This document shows positions 41,709 through 49,795 of a DNA stretch of 64,000 nt, in pieces; the stretch's first letter is position 1, and each line of letters opens with the position of its first letter. A program made the translations under genes and the position numbers. The notes below the pieces were generated by a model. That model did no database searches. It was not told the DNA's origin and saw only the letters and a list, made by a program, of their open reading frames with translations. The stretch is from assembly GCA_003149345.1 (NCBI GenBank), contig QFWI01000011.1, positions 124,001 to 188,000 of the forward strand. The letters are read 5' to 3'. Origin of the DNA: Vampirovibrio chlorellavorus (GTDB lineage Bacteria > Cyanobacteriota > Vampirovibrionia > Vampirovibrionales > Vampirovibrionaceae).

Positions 41709-43181
41709 ATGGGTATGTCTAGTATTAGTTTAGCGATGTCCCCGCTATCTTTGGTAAATCAACTAACCAGGATGGCGGCTACTTTGCGGGCTGCTACACC
41801 GCCTGCTGCGCCTTATGCGCCACAGCCTGGGGCGGCTCCTATAGCCGCCCGGGCTCTGGCAACTACTGCATCGCCAGCAGCAGCGGCGCCCCCCCCACGC
41901 CCCCCTCGTAGTCCAATTGGTAACCCGAATCTCTACCAGGCTTATACCGAGGTGGTCGATCAGGGTGGAAATGTTGATAATAATGAGGCCAAAGAAAAAG
42001 GTGTAACCAAAGGTATCGTCGTTGAATCTTACGCGGGAGAATTTTATGGTGGACGCCGTGCAAAAAACGGGGCGGAGGTACAGCAGAATGTACAGCGGCT
42101 TTATACCGATTTAAACTCGGCTGACCCCAGGGCCCAAAAAGCGGCTACCTTCGCACTGGTTGCCTCCCGGTATAAAAACGCAAATGGTCAATATGATAAT
42201 GCCAAGATAAAAAGAATGTTGGCACAAAAAGCGCCAGATTTGGCTAAACGACCGGGTGTGGGTCAGACGGACGTTGAAACCATAAGTGCCGCCACCGAGG
42301 CAGTTCGGCGTGGTGCATTGGAGTTGTCTGATATTTTCGGTGGAGCTGATGACGAAAATGATGCTGTTAAAAATGGTCCTCTGTATGATAAGGCCATTGC
42401 TGCCGTCCAAGGCGGTGACCTGAATTCGGAAATAAGATCGCGTCGACCCCAAGCCGATGCTGTTGGTAATTCGGGTAATTCTAAAAAAGCGGGTAACGCT
42501 GGCAATGCTGGTAACGCTGGTAACGCTGGTAACGCTGGTAACGCTGGTAACGCTGGTAATGCAGGTAATTCCAAAAAGAGTGGTGGGGGTACCCCTGTGG
42601 GCGTAAGTACCACGCCCCCTGCTGCTGCTCCTCCTGCCGCTGCCGGTGTTCCTGGTGCTGCTCCTCCTGCCGCTGCCGGTCTTCCTGTCGCTGCCTCTGC
42701 CGGTCTTCCTGGAGCCCTCCCTGGTGCTGCTCCTGTGGCTCCGCCAGCTCTGGATGCTGCGTCTGCGGCGGGTAGCCAACAAGCAGTAATTGCTGCCATA
42801 CTCAACCTGATTATGTTAATCCTGCAAGCGTACCTGGGAGGCGCTGCCCCGAATGCCTTCAGCGGTATTCTGGCTGCTGCTGGCGGAGGTGCTTCTCCTG
42901 CCGCTGCCGCTCTTCCTGCCGCTGCTCCTCCTGCCGCTGCCGCTCCGCCTGCTGACGCAGGTAACGCAGGTAATGCTGGCAACGCAGGTAATGCTGGCAA
43001 CGCAGGTAATGCTGGCAACGCCGGTAATGCTGGCAACGCCGGTAATGCTGGCAACGCAGGTAACTCCAAAGGTGCTCAAGCTGACGCTGGTGATGCCGGT
43101 GACGCTGGTGACGCTGGTGATGCCGGTGACGCTGGTGATGCCGGTGACGCTGGTGATGCCGGTGAAGGTGAGGACTGCTAA
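41709..43181 (+). CDS. large Ala/Gly/Asn tripeptide-repeat protein, 490 aa
   Basis: ATG with TAGGAGAG upstream. Residues 1-75 are Ala/Pro-rich. Residues about 75-250 form an ordinary-looking globular domain (NPNLYQAYTEVVDQGGNVDNNEAKEKGVT, FYGGRRAKNGAEVQQNVQRLYTDL, RRGALELSDIFGGADDEND). Then come a run of about nine Ala-Gly-Asn triplets (near 42489-42569), an Ala/Pro-rich part with a hydrophobic helix (VIAAILNLIMLILQAYLGG), about twelve more AGN triplets (42957-43065) and about eight AGD triplets (43085-43160), ending GEGEDC. The triplets are encoded by 9-bp tandem repeats. No signal peptide. NN-EAK with GVTKG in the globular part recalls EF-hand-like or lytic-enzyme domains but nothing firm. 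Function unknown. Confidence 0.75.
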   Translation: MGMSSISLAMSPLSLVNQLTRMAATLRAATPPAAPYAPQPGAAPIAARALATTASPAAAAPPPRPPRSPIGNPNLYQAYTEVVDQGGNVDNNEAKEKGVTKGIVVESYAGEFYGGRRAKNGAEVQQNVQRLYTDLNSADPRAQKAATFALVASRYKNANGQYDNAKIKRMLAQKAPDLAKRPGVGQTDVETISAATEAVRRGALELSDIFGGADDENDAVKNGPLYDKAIAAVQGGDLNSEIRSRRPQADAVGNSGNSKKAGNAGNAGNAGNAGNAGNAGNAGNAGNSKKSGGGTPVGVSTTPPAAAPPAAAGVPGAAPPAAAGLPVAASAGLPGALPGAAPVAPPALDAASAAGSQQAVIAAILNLIMLILQAYLGGAAPNAFSGILAAAGGGASPAAAALPAAAPPAAAAPPADAGNAGNAGNAGNAGNAGNAGNAGNAGNAGNAGNAGNSKGAQADAGDAGDAGDAGDAGDAGDAGDAGDAGEGEDC

Positions 43182-43297
43182 CGGCGATGTTAGTGGTTCG
43201 GGTAACTCCGAAAGCGTTGCACGACGAGTAAAAAAGAGAGCGACGATACGGATTACTCACTGCCAAAGCAATTTCCCAAACCCTGTTTCTATATCGC

Positions 43298-43326
43298 AAA
43301 AGGTGACTCTCACGGGTCACCTTTTT
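43298..43326 (+). terminator. intrinsic terminator after the repeat-protein gene
   Basis: AAAAGGTGAC (43298-43307) pairs with GTCACCTTTT (43316-43325) and T residues follow. It lies 117 bases after the stop; the 43182-43548 interval contains no other gene. Confidence 0.8.
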
Positions 43327-43548
43327 GCCTGTTGTCAGGTTTTACACGCACCGAAGGCCGTGTTGCCATTTTTACGCTTTATAGCAATGGATGAAAACCA
43401 GCTTGATTGCCTGGGGGATGGGGGTGGCATCCCAACGCTGTGCGTGCTGAAGTTTTAGGGAACCATGTTTTAGAGAACAAGAAAGGCGTCAGGAAGGATG
43501 GCGGTTTATAAAATACTGTTCCGCAAAATTCGGGAAAGACATTAAAAA

Positions 43549-43622
43549 TGCCCCCGGAGCGACTCGAACGCCCGACACCTTCCTTAGGACGGAAGTGTTC
43601 TATCCAACTGAACTACGGAGGC
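43549..43622 (-). tRNA. tRNA-Arg (CCT)
   Basis: On the minus strand GCCTCCG pairs with CGGGGGC as acceptor stem (one T-G wobble). The D arm is AGTTCAGTTGGATAGAAC, the anticodon stem CTTCC/GGAAG encloses loop GTCCTAA with anticodon CCT (reads AGG), and the T arm is CGGGCGTTCGAGTCGCTCC with small mismatches. Discriminator A, CCA not encoded. Confidence 0.93.
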
Positions 43623-43801
43623 ATTAACTAAAATCCTAGCACAAGGCCCAACAGGGGCCAATGGCATTCGGCCTCCGCGATGCCCCTCTGGGCAGCCGGT
43701 GCCTGCCAAGCTATCCAATAGCAATCCAGATTGGGTGACTTTACCATAAAGGGGCAGGTGCCGAAGGACAGGTGCCGCCGCACGGGGAGAGGAGGGTCGT
43801 C

Positions 43802-44104
43802 ATGGGCTTACAGCGCGAAATTTATGTGCGTTTGGATGAAGACACCGCCCAGTTTCTGGAAATGGCCAAAGGGAGTCACAGGGCCGACGCTGTGAGTCAG
43901 TTTATTAACAGCCTATTGCGTCAGGAGCGCTTTCGGCAAGGATTCCCCCCCTATTTTAAACAGGCCGAACCGCTCAGGCCTTGCTCAAACCCACAAGAAA
44001 AACGGATGCTGCTGCGAAGCGGCCTTTTGCCTCCTTTGTCTCGTTTGCCTCGCTCTCAAAAGAAAAAGAGCTTATTAGAGTGGCTCATGGGGGCCAGGGT
44101 CTAA
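43802..44104 (+). CDS. small protein with ribbon-helix-helix-like N terminus, 100 aa
   Basis: Start set at the ATG with GGAGG about 8 bases upstream. Residues 1-45 (LQREIYVRLDEDTAQFLEMA, then HRADAVSQFINSLLRQE) show one basic strand followed by two helices, the layout of ribbon-helix-helix DNA-binding proteins. The rest is basic and Pro/Leu-rich (RLPRSQKKKSLLEWLMGARV) with no known motif. It lies upstream of the flagellar hook cluster with a 218-base gap; regulation of that cluster is possible but unproven. The call is a structural impression. Confidence 0.5.
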   Translation: MGLQREIYVRLDEDTAQFLEMAKGSHRADAVSQFINSLLRQERFRQGFPPYFKQAEPLRPCSNPQEKRMLLRSGLLPPLSRLPRSQKKKSLLEWLMGARV

Positions 44105-44322
44105 CATTCCCCCAACTGGATGAGTTTGGCCGAATTAAACCACATGAACGAGGAAATCAACGTCCGGCATGCCCTATCTTGTGAAAAGAACGAGTCCCCT
44201 CCCCAGGGAACCGGTTCGAAGGGTGTGTGACGGATTGCTGTCTTATGTAACCCGTCCGCAATCGGAAAGAGAAATCCACTTTTAAAATATTGGTTTAAAA
44301 ACATCGGATAGGAGATACGGTC

Positions 44323-44787
44323 ATCGCTCTCAAGCAGTACCGTTTCAAGTTGCAGGCCGTTCTGGATTACCGGGCTGAACAGCTCAACATGATTCAGCAA
44401 CAAGTGGCCGAGGCGGAACATCAAAAGCTCCTGATTCAAAAGCGCATTCAGGCCTTTGATGATGTCATCGCTCAGGCGTTCAGCGACCAGCAACAACAAA
44501 TGGCCAGCGGCGCCCTGAATCCGGGCCAGTTACAGCAATTTCCAAACTACATCTGGGGTCTGAAGCAAAGCCGCTTTCAGGAAACCCAGCGCCTGCAAGG
44601 GCAGGAACAAAAACTGACCCAACTGCGGGGCCTTCTGCAACAAGCCCTGATCAAAAAGAAATCTCTGGACACATTGCGTGAAAAGGATTTTGCCAAATAC
44701 CAAAAAAGTATTGAAAAAGCCGAAGAAGAATTCCTTGCGGAAATCGCCCTCACTCGGGCTTGTCGCAAAAACCCCGTCTTCTCCTGA
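44323..44787 (+). CDS. fliJ: FliJ-like flagellar export chaperone, probable non-AUG start
   Basis: A charged, coiled-coil protein of about 154 residues. Its start YRFKLQAVLDYRAEQLNMIQQ matches the FliJ N terminus, and the body is Gln/Glu/Lys helix (QQVAEAEHQKLLIQKRIQAF). FliJ helps the flagellar type III export gate and escorts minor substrates. The frame upstream of TTG 44350 encodes ALKQYRFK, the expected FliJ start, but contains no ATG, GTG or TTG before a stop at 44296. AGGAG (44310-44314) is 8 bases before ATC 44323, so initiation at ATC is proposed; TTG 44350 would cut the family motif. fliK follows 48 bases downstream. Confidence 0.75.
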   Translation: MALKQYRFKLQAVLDYRAEQLNMIQQQVAEAEHQKLLIQKRIQAFDDVIAQAFSDQQQQMASGALNPGQLQQFPNYIWGLKQSRFQETQRLQGQEQKLTQLRGLLQQALIKKKSLDTLREKDFAKYQKSIEKAEEEFLAEIALTRACRKNPVFS

Positions 44788-44835
44788 TAAGCCCGGTTCC
44801 TCGCTGTAGTCAATAATTCAAGGTAAAGCGTTTCT

Positions 44836-46944
44836 ATGCCCAGCCCACTTGACTTCATTCAAGCCACAGTTCCAAAAGCGCTCGCTGGCTCCAAAAGTGA
44901 ATTGGACGCCAAAACGGCGCTGGATGAAAGTGGCGCCTCAGCGGGCGAAGCATTTTCCGCCGCTTTTAATCAGGCGTTGAACAGCCAACGCAATAAACCG
45001 GATAAATCCAATCCCGCCAGCAACGAGAAACCGTTCGAAGCCGCCAGCAATCTGAAAGTGGACAGTGCTGTTCCGGTTCAAGCCGGGCAGATAGACCCGC
45101 TTGACAAGAAGATCCATAAAAAAGCCGAAGAGGAAGCCACGGTGGAACTGGCCATGGCCGAGGGTTTGACCACTCTAAAGCCCTTGGCCGATGATCCACA
45201 GATTGCTGAAGGGCGCACAGGTTTCTCCGATGTAAAAAGCCAAAGCGAAACCCTGCCCATGCTGGACGCATCTGACACACAGACCGGGTTGATTGAGGAC
45301 ACCGGCACCCGGCTGGCCCAATCCGTCGGCCTTGGGACGCTCTCCCCGGAAGCGCTGTTAATGATGGGTCTGCCGCCTGCGTTTCAGGCGAAAAGCACCA
45401 TGAATGACATGAATTTGGCCCCCACAACCGAACCCGATAACACCGTGCCAGCCAGCCTGGAGCTGGCGCCCGGCAGTTCCTCCGCCATCCCTGCCGCTCG
45501 GTTCAATAATCCGGTCAACGTCACCCCAACCGGCTTGATCCCCCTTCCGTCCTCCCCGTCGTTTTCTGAAGCGGTGGACAAGCAAGGCCTTGGCCTGGAG
45601 GAGGCTATCCCGCAATCCGCTCTTCCTGCCCAAACCCAGGCAGATCCACTGGCGCAGGCAGCGGTTTTCCTTGAAAGCCGTTCTTCGGAATTACCCATCG
45701 CTCTGGCCCAGTCCGGGGCTTCCGAAATCTCTGAGTGGAGCCAAACGCCGAACCCGATTAGGCTGCCCGATGCCTCCAATACGCCCAACAGTCCCCAAGG
45801 GATTTCTACAGAAATTTTAGAAACCACTACCTCACCCCTCACCCCCTCATCCCCTGAAACCTCACAGGGTATGCAAACGCTCCCCAGTCCATTCAATCTA
45901 CCGACACCGGAATCGACCTCGCCAGCGCAGGAGCCCGCTCAAACGACCAGCGTTCCTTCCCTGGAAATGCTTGAACAGACACCCATTATGGCTTTTTCTC
46001 CGGGTGCGTCCTACACCACAGGGGCCAAAGAAAACGACCTGAGCCTAAAATCGGCAACCTCCGATATCTCCGTGAACACAGCCACGAATCAGAAAGCATC
46101 CAATCAGCAAACACCGCTGAATTCGCCAGCATCGCTTCAGGCCCTCACGGACTTTCAGCAGTCCCTCAGCGCCATGGGCGCAGAAGTGGAAGCTCTGACT
46201 GAAAGCCCGGAACCGGCCAATCCGCAGGGACTTTCAGAGGTGCCTGCATTCGAGAGGGTAGACCAAGCCCAGTCCGCTAGCGATTCTTTGCCGCCTGCTT
46301 CCTTGGCCAGCCCTTTGCCCGCCTCCGTTGGCTTTTCGCAAGATATGGCCGCCAATGGCCCGGACAAGCTGCCGTATTTTGCTTCACTGGCTGAAAACCC
46401 GGTGGATCAAGTGGTGGAGGGCACCGCATACAGCGTAAAAAACGGGCAAAAAGAACTGATTTTAAAAATCAACCCCGATAATTTGGGAGAAGTGCGCATT
46501 CGTTTAACCAGCCATGGCAACAACGAAGTGAGCGCCCGCCTGATTGCCAGCACTCAAGAGGGACACGAACTGCTGAAAACCCAATCGGAGACCCTGAGAG
46601 CCTCTCTGGAAGCCCAGGGAATCCGTATTGAGAAACTCAGCGTCATGCTGGCCGGACACACTGACAATGGGACTAACCCCAACAAACAGGATCAACCCTC
46701 TCAGTTTCAGCAGCAAACATCCAATCAGGCCCAAAGCCAGCAGCAGTCATTCCAGCAATCAAATCAGTCATTTAACCCGTTTTTTCAGGCCAACAACGGG
46801 GCATACCAAAACAAACAGGGATTTGCTCAAAACCCCGGCACCCTGAATAACCGGCTGGCTCAGGGCAGTGAAGAGAGTAGCGGTCGATCCACCGAATCGG
46901 TGAGTCGGCGGAATGACAACGGTAACGTTAGTGTGTTGGCTTAA
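44836..46944 (+). CDS. fliK: flagellar hook-length control protein
   Basis: A 702-residue protein with the FliK layout: a long, disordered, Ser/Pro/Ala/Gln-rich N-terminal ruler region (1 to about 520) and a C-terminal switch domain. The C-terminal Flg_hook motif is clear: GQKELILKINPDNLGEVRIRL, then VSARLIASTQEGHELLKTQ and LRASLEAQGIRIEKLSVML, followed by a Gln/Asn-rich tail. FliK measures hook length and switches export specificity from hook to filament subunits. The ruler region is long compared with Salmonella FliK (405), which would predict a longer hook. It sits between fliJ and flgD, the usual order. Confidence 0.93.
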   Translation: MPSPLDFIQATVPKALAGSKSELDAKTALDESGASAGEAFSAAFNQALNSQRNKPDKSNPASNEKPFEAASNLKVDSAVPVQAGQIDPLDKKIHKKAEEEATVELAMAEGLTTLKPLADDPQIAEGRTGFSDVKSQSETLPMLDASDTQTGLIEDTGTRLAQSVGLGTLSPEALLMMGLPPAFQAKSTMNDMNLAPTTEPDNTVPASLELAPGSSSAIPAARFNNPVNVTPTGLIPLPSSPSFSEAVDKQGLGLEEAIPQSALPAQTQADPLAQAAVFLESRSSELPIALAQSGASEISEWSQTPNPIRLPDASNTPNSPQGISTEILETTTSPLTPSSPETSQGMQTLPSPFNLPTPESTSPAQEPAQTTSVPSLEMLEQTPIMAFSPGASYTTGAKENDLSLKSATSDISVNTATNQKASNQQTPLNSPASLQALTDFQQSLSAMGAEVEALTESPEPANPQGLSEVPAFERVDQAQSASDSLPPASLASPLPASVGFSQDMAANGPDKLPYFASLAENPVDQVVEGTAYSVKNGQKELILKINPDNLGEVRIRLTSHGNNEVSARLIASTQEGHELLKTQSETLRASLEAQGIRIEKLSVMLAGHTDNGTNPNKQDQPSQFQQQTSNQAQSQQQSFQQSNQSFNPFFQANNGAYQNKQGFAQNPGTLNNRLAQGSEESSGRSTESVSRRNDNGNVSVLA

Positions 46945-46982
46945 GTCTCCCAGTCATCCGGGAAGCCCAAAGGAGAGAATCG

Positions 46983-47501
46983 ATGAGTAATTATGAAACC
47001 CTCATCCAGATGCAAAACAACACCAATAAGGTGCAGTACGAAGCCGGTCGTAAAAACCTGGGTAGCGGCAAACTGGATCGAGAAGGGTTTATCCGGTTGA
47101 TTATGGCTCAATTGCAGTATCAGGATCCCACCGAGCCCAAGGGCAACGCCGAAATGCTCAGTCAGCAGTTGCAACTGGAACAGGCCGACCAGATGAAAGA
47201 AATTGTCAGCGCCACCAAGTTCTCTCAGGCAGGCAGCATGGTGGGTCAGCAAGCCACCCTGATGGACGCCCGTTGGGACTTTACCAATAAAACAACCGGC
47301 ACACCGGAGTGGGATTATCAGACCAATCAGCCCAAAACCGTGACCGGCGTGGTTGAGGCCGTCCAGTTCGATGCCCAACTGGGTAAAGCGCTGGTTCGCA
47401 TTAACGGCAATTACTACGACGCGGATACCATCCAACAACTTTCCGCGCCCCCAGCCCCCCAATTACCCGCCACAACGCCACCCGCCAACAGCTCGAGCTA
47501 G
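46983..47501 (+). CDS. flgD: flagellar hook capping protein
   Basis: A 172-residue protein whose first half holds the FlgD signature: LDREGFIRLIMAQLQYQDPTEPKGNAEMLSQQLQLEQADQM, then the SMVGQQATL segment. FlgD caps the growing hook and is needed for FlgE polymerisation. The C-terminal half (FTNKTTGTPEWDYQ, VTGVVEAVQFDAQLGKALVRINGNYYDADTIQQL) looks like the single beta domain seen in short FlgD forms; the usual FLN-like insertion is absent. GGAGAG lies 4-5 bases before the ATG. It is 38 bases after fliK and 134 before flgE. Confidence 0.93.
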   Translation: MSNYETLIQMQNNTNKVQYEAGRKNLGSGKLDREGFIRLIMAQLQYQDPTEPKGNAEMLSQQLQLEQADQMKEIVSATKFSQAGSMVGQQATLMDARWDFTNKTTGTPEWDYQTNQPKTVTGVVEAVQFDAQLGKALVRINGNYYDADTIQQLSAPPAPQLPATTPPANSSS

Positions 47502-47635
47502 AAAGGCAAGATTAACCACCCAACAAAAGAGAGTTGACCTCAAATTTTAAGCCATCCCGGTTCATCAGTCCTGACCCAGATTCAGTTTTTAAGTATTTCA
47601 GAGAGTTTAAAGAGAGATAACGTGGAGGAAATCGC

Positions 47636-48856
47636 ATGAGTCAAGGTATGTTTACCGCTGTATCCGGTATTCGGGCCAACCAAACTCGGTTGAACGTCAT
47701 TTCCAATAACGTGGCCAACGTCAACACACTGGGGTTCAAGTCCAGTTCTGCCAACTTCGCCACGGTGTTTGCCAGCACCCTGAGTGGTGGCTCAGCTCCC
47801 AACGGTATTTTGGGCGGCACCAACCCCCGACAAATCGGGAACGGCGCTTTGGTTTCTGAGATTGCCTCCAACTTTAGCCAGGGCGGCACCCAATTTACGG
47901 GCAGAAATACCGATCTAAGCATCAATGGCGATGGCTTTTTCGCCGTGGAACGCGTTGACACCAACAATGGCAACAACTCCACCGATTATTACCTGACCCG
48001 GGCCGGTAACTTCACGTTGGACTCCAACGGTAACCTGGTCACCGCCTCCGGTAACCGTTTACGGGGCAGTTCCCAAATTTCCGGCAGTAGTACAGCCACC
48101 CTGGGTCGCATCCAGGTGCCTACCGAATTCCAGATCACCAAGGAGCTGGACGCCAACGGTAAGGTTCAAAACGTCTTTTATTCTCCAATCGGTCGCGCTG
48201 CTGCCGACATTGCCACCGATTACGCGGCAGCTTTTGGTGCCCCGCCCGCTGGGAACTCGTTAAGTACGGTGACCGTTCAGTTGCGTAGCTTCAGCGTGGG
48301 AACCGACGGCTCCATTTCCGCCACCTATTCCAACGGCGATCAAATTAGTGTCAGAACCGATGCTGCCAGTGTGACCGCGGCAAACGCGGCGGGGGATCCG
48401 ACCCTGGTTCGTCGGGAGATCGTTCACCGCCCCTATGAAGGGGACTCCTATCCGGCCAGCACTTATTCCGCCACTGATAACCCGTATGGTGGGCAGGTGG
48501 CACAGGCAACCGGTCAAGAGGTATTTACCAGTGGCACTACCCCAACCCCGGCGGGTGTAAACCCGATGGAAGGGATGCAGCTCCAGTTGCAAACGGCCAG
48601 TGTCATTAACCCCGCCGGGCTTTTGTACGATGGAAATAATAACTTCCTGCAAAGCGCCAACAGCGGTCAAACCCAATTTGGCGTGGCCGGTAGCGGCTCT
48701 CGCGGAAACATCAACGCCGGTGCCCTGGAATCCTCCAACGTGGATCTGGCCGGTGAGTTCACCAACATGATCATCTCGCAACGGGGTCTGGAGGCCGCCA
48801 GCAAGGTGGTACGCGCCCAGAGCGAAGTGATGCAGACTATTATTCAGATCGTCTAG
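47636..48856 (+). CDS. flgE: flagellar hook protein
   Basis: A 406-residue flagellar rod/hook family protein. The N terminus MFTAVSGIRANQTRLNVISNNVANVNTLGFKSS is canonical, and FTGRNTDLSINGDGFFAV and RAGNFTLDSNGNLVTASGNRL belong to the D1 domain. The C terminus has AGALESSNVDLAGEFTNMIISQRGLEAASKVVRAQSEVMQTIIQI, the D0 helix. Its place after fliK and flgD and the long central domain identify it as the hook subunit FlgE rather than FlgF or FlgG. GTGGAGG lies about 8 bases before the ATG. An intrinsic terminator follows, so the hook cluster ends here. Confidence 0.94.
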   Translation: MSQGMFTAVSGIRANQTRLNVISNNVANVNTLGFKSSSANFATVFASTLSGGSAPNGILGGTNPRQIGNGALVSEIASNFSQGGTQFTGRNTDLSINGDGFFAVERVDTNNGNNSTDYYLTRAGNFTLDSNGNLVTASGNRLRGSSQISGSSTATLGRIQVPTEFQITKELDANGKVQNVFYSPIGRAAADIATDYAAAFGAPPAGNSLSTVTVQLRSFSVGTDGSISATYSNGDQISVRTDAASVTAANAAGDPTLVRREIVHRPYEGDSYPASTYSATDNPYGGQVAQATGQEVFTSGTTPTPAGVNPMEGMQLQLQTASVINPAGLLYDGNNNFLQSANSGQTQFGVAGSGSRGNINAGALESSNVDLAGEFTNMIISQRGLEAASKVVRAQSEVMQTIIQIV

Positions 48857-48904
48857 CGGATCGTCTCGTTTTTTGAGTTAAATCCACTCTTCCTTGAACC
48901 AATC

Positions 48905-48938
48905 CCGCAAGTTGCAAAACTTGCGGTTTTCTTTTTTT
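48905..48938 (+). terminator. intrinsic terminator of the flagellar hook cluster
   Basis: CCGCAAGTT (48905-48913) pairs perfectly with AACTTGCGG (48918-48926) around a four-base loop and is followed by TTTTCTTTTTTT. Confidence 0.92.
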
Positions 48939-48990
48939 AGTTTAATCAAAGGCCTTTTTCCAAGCAAGGAAGCCTTACCTTGAGCAAAGT

Positions 48991-49044
48991 GGTTAATGGG
49001 GTGTGGAGAGCATTAAAGGTTAATGGGGTGTGGAGAGCATTAAA
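48991..49044. repeat. perfect 27-bp tandem duplication at the 3' end of the CPBP gene
   Basis: The 27 bases starting GGTTAATGGGGTGTGGAG at 48991-49017 are repeated without change at 49018-49044. The second copy contains the last codons and stop of the minus-strand protease gene (49020). The duplication therefore lies just past the coding end and does not change the protein. Confidence 0.9.
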
Positions 49045-49769
49045 ATGGTGGCCAGGAAATTATTAAACCAATGGGCCACGATGCCCGGAATCAGCGATTG
49101 GCTGCGCTCCCGCCAAATGGCGAAACACAGGCCAATGACGATCACATGGGTTAAGGCTTTTACGTTATTCAGGTAATTGCCATGGAACAGCATAAAAATA
49201 AGGCTGCTGTAAAAAACCGATCCCAGGCGTCCCCAGCGCTGATGTAAGGTGGATTGTACCAGCCCTCTGAAAATCAACTCTTCCAGTAAAGGGGCCGTAA
49301 AAACGGCGAAAAACGACATGGCCCAGATTTGGGAACGAGAAAAACGCTCATAGGGATCAGTCCCTAGATTCAGTGTTGGCCACCATAGTTCCACGGCCAT
49401 CCACAACAGGCTTAATGCCAAAGTGAGCCCACTGCTCAGCAAAATGAGCAAGATGGTTTCCCATTGGTAATACTGTCGGGGTCGGGTCAATGAAAGTCCC
49501 AGGTATTGGGGCAACTGTCCGTACCGCCAATGCAGCCCGGCAAAAATGATCACCCAGGTCAATAAAGTTACCCCTTGCTCCAGAACCATCTGGCGCACGG
49601 AGCCCATAAAGGGATCAATCAGCAGCAGGACATTGGACAATAGCAGGGGTACAAAAATATAGCCTGATAAAAGGCATACAAAAACCGTATATAAATCCCA
49701 GGGGGGATGCTTATCGGAACTCAGCCCGGATACGGCCTTTGGAGAGAGGGCCGATTTAATCAGGGGCAT
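49020..49769 (-). CDS. CPBP family intramembrane glutamic endopeptidase
   Basis: A 249-residue membrane protein with about seven or eight hydrophobic helices. The CPBP (Abi/CAAX-protease) motifs are in order: EELIFRGLVQ (EExxxR), FYSSLIFMLFHGN (FxxxH) and IPGIVAHWFNNFLA (HxxxN), the metal-independent glutamic protease site known from Rce1. Bacterial members take part in bacteriocin immunity, signal peptide processing or unknown roles. The gene is alone and convergent with flgE; only 26 bases separate its start from the divergent MCE gene. Substrate unknown. Confidence 0.92.
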   Translation of the reverse strand: MPLIKSALSPKAVSGLSSDKHPPWDLYTVFVCLLSGYIFVPLLLSNVLLLIDPFMGSVRQMVLEQGVTLLTWVIIFAGLHWRYGQLPQYLGLSLTRPRQYYQWETILLILLSSGLTLALSLLWMAVELWWPTLNLGTDPYERFSRSQIWAMSFFAVFTAPLLEELIFRGLVQSTLHQRWGRLGSVFYSSLIFMLFHGNYLNNVKALTHVIVIGLCFAIWRERSQSLIPGIVAHWFNNFLATILMLSTPH

Positions 49770-49795
49770 GGGCGCTGCTTTTTCTCTGTACAGGC

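Noticed and set aside
42263-43069. Minus-strand frame of Leu-Pro-Ala repeats
   Set aside because: It is the reverse-strand image of the AGN/AGD triplet repeats; 9-bp repeats keep several frames open. No start signal.
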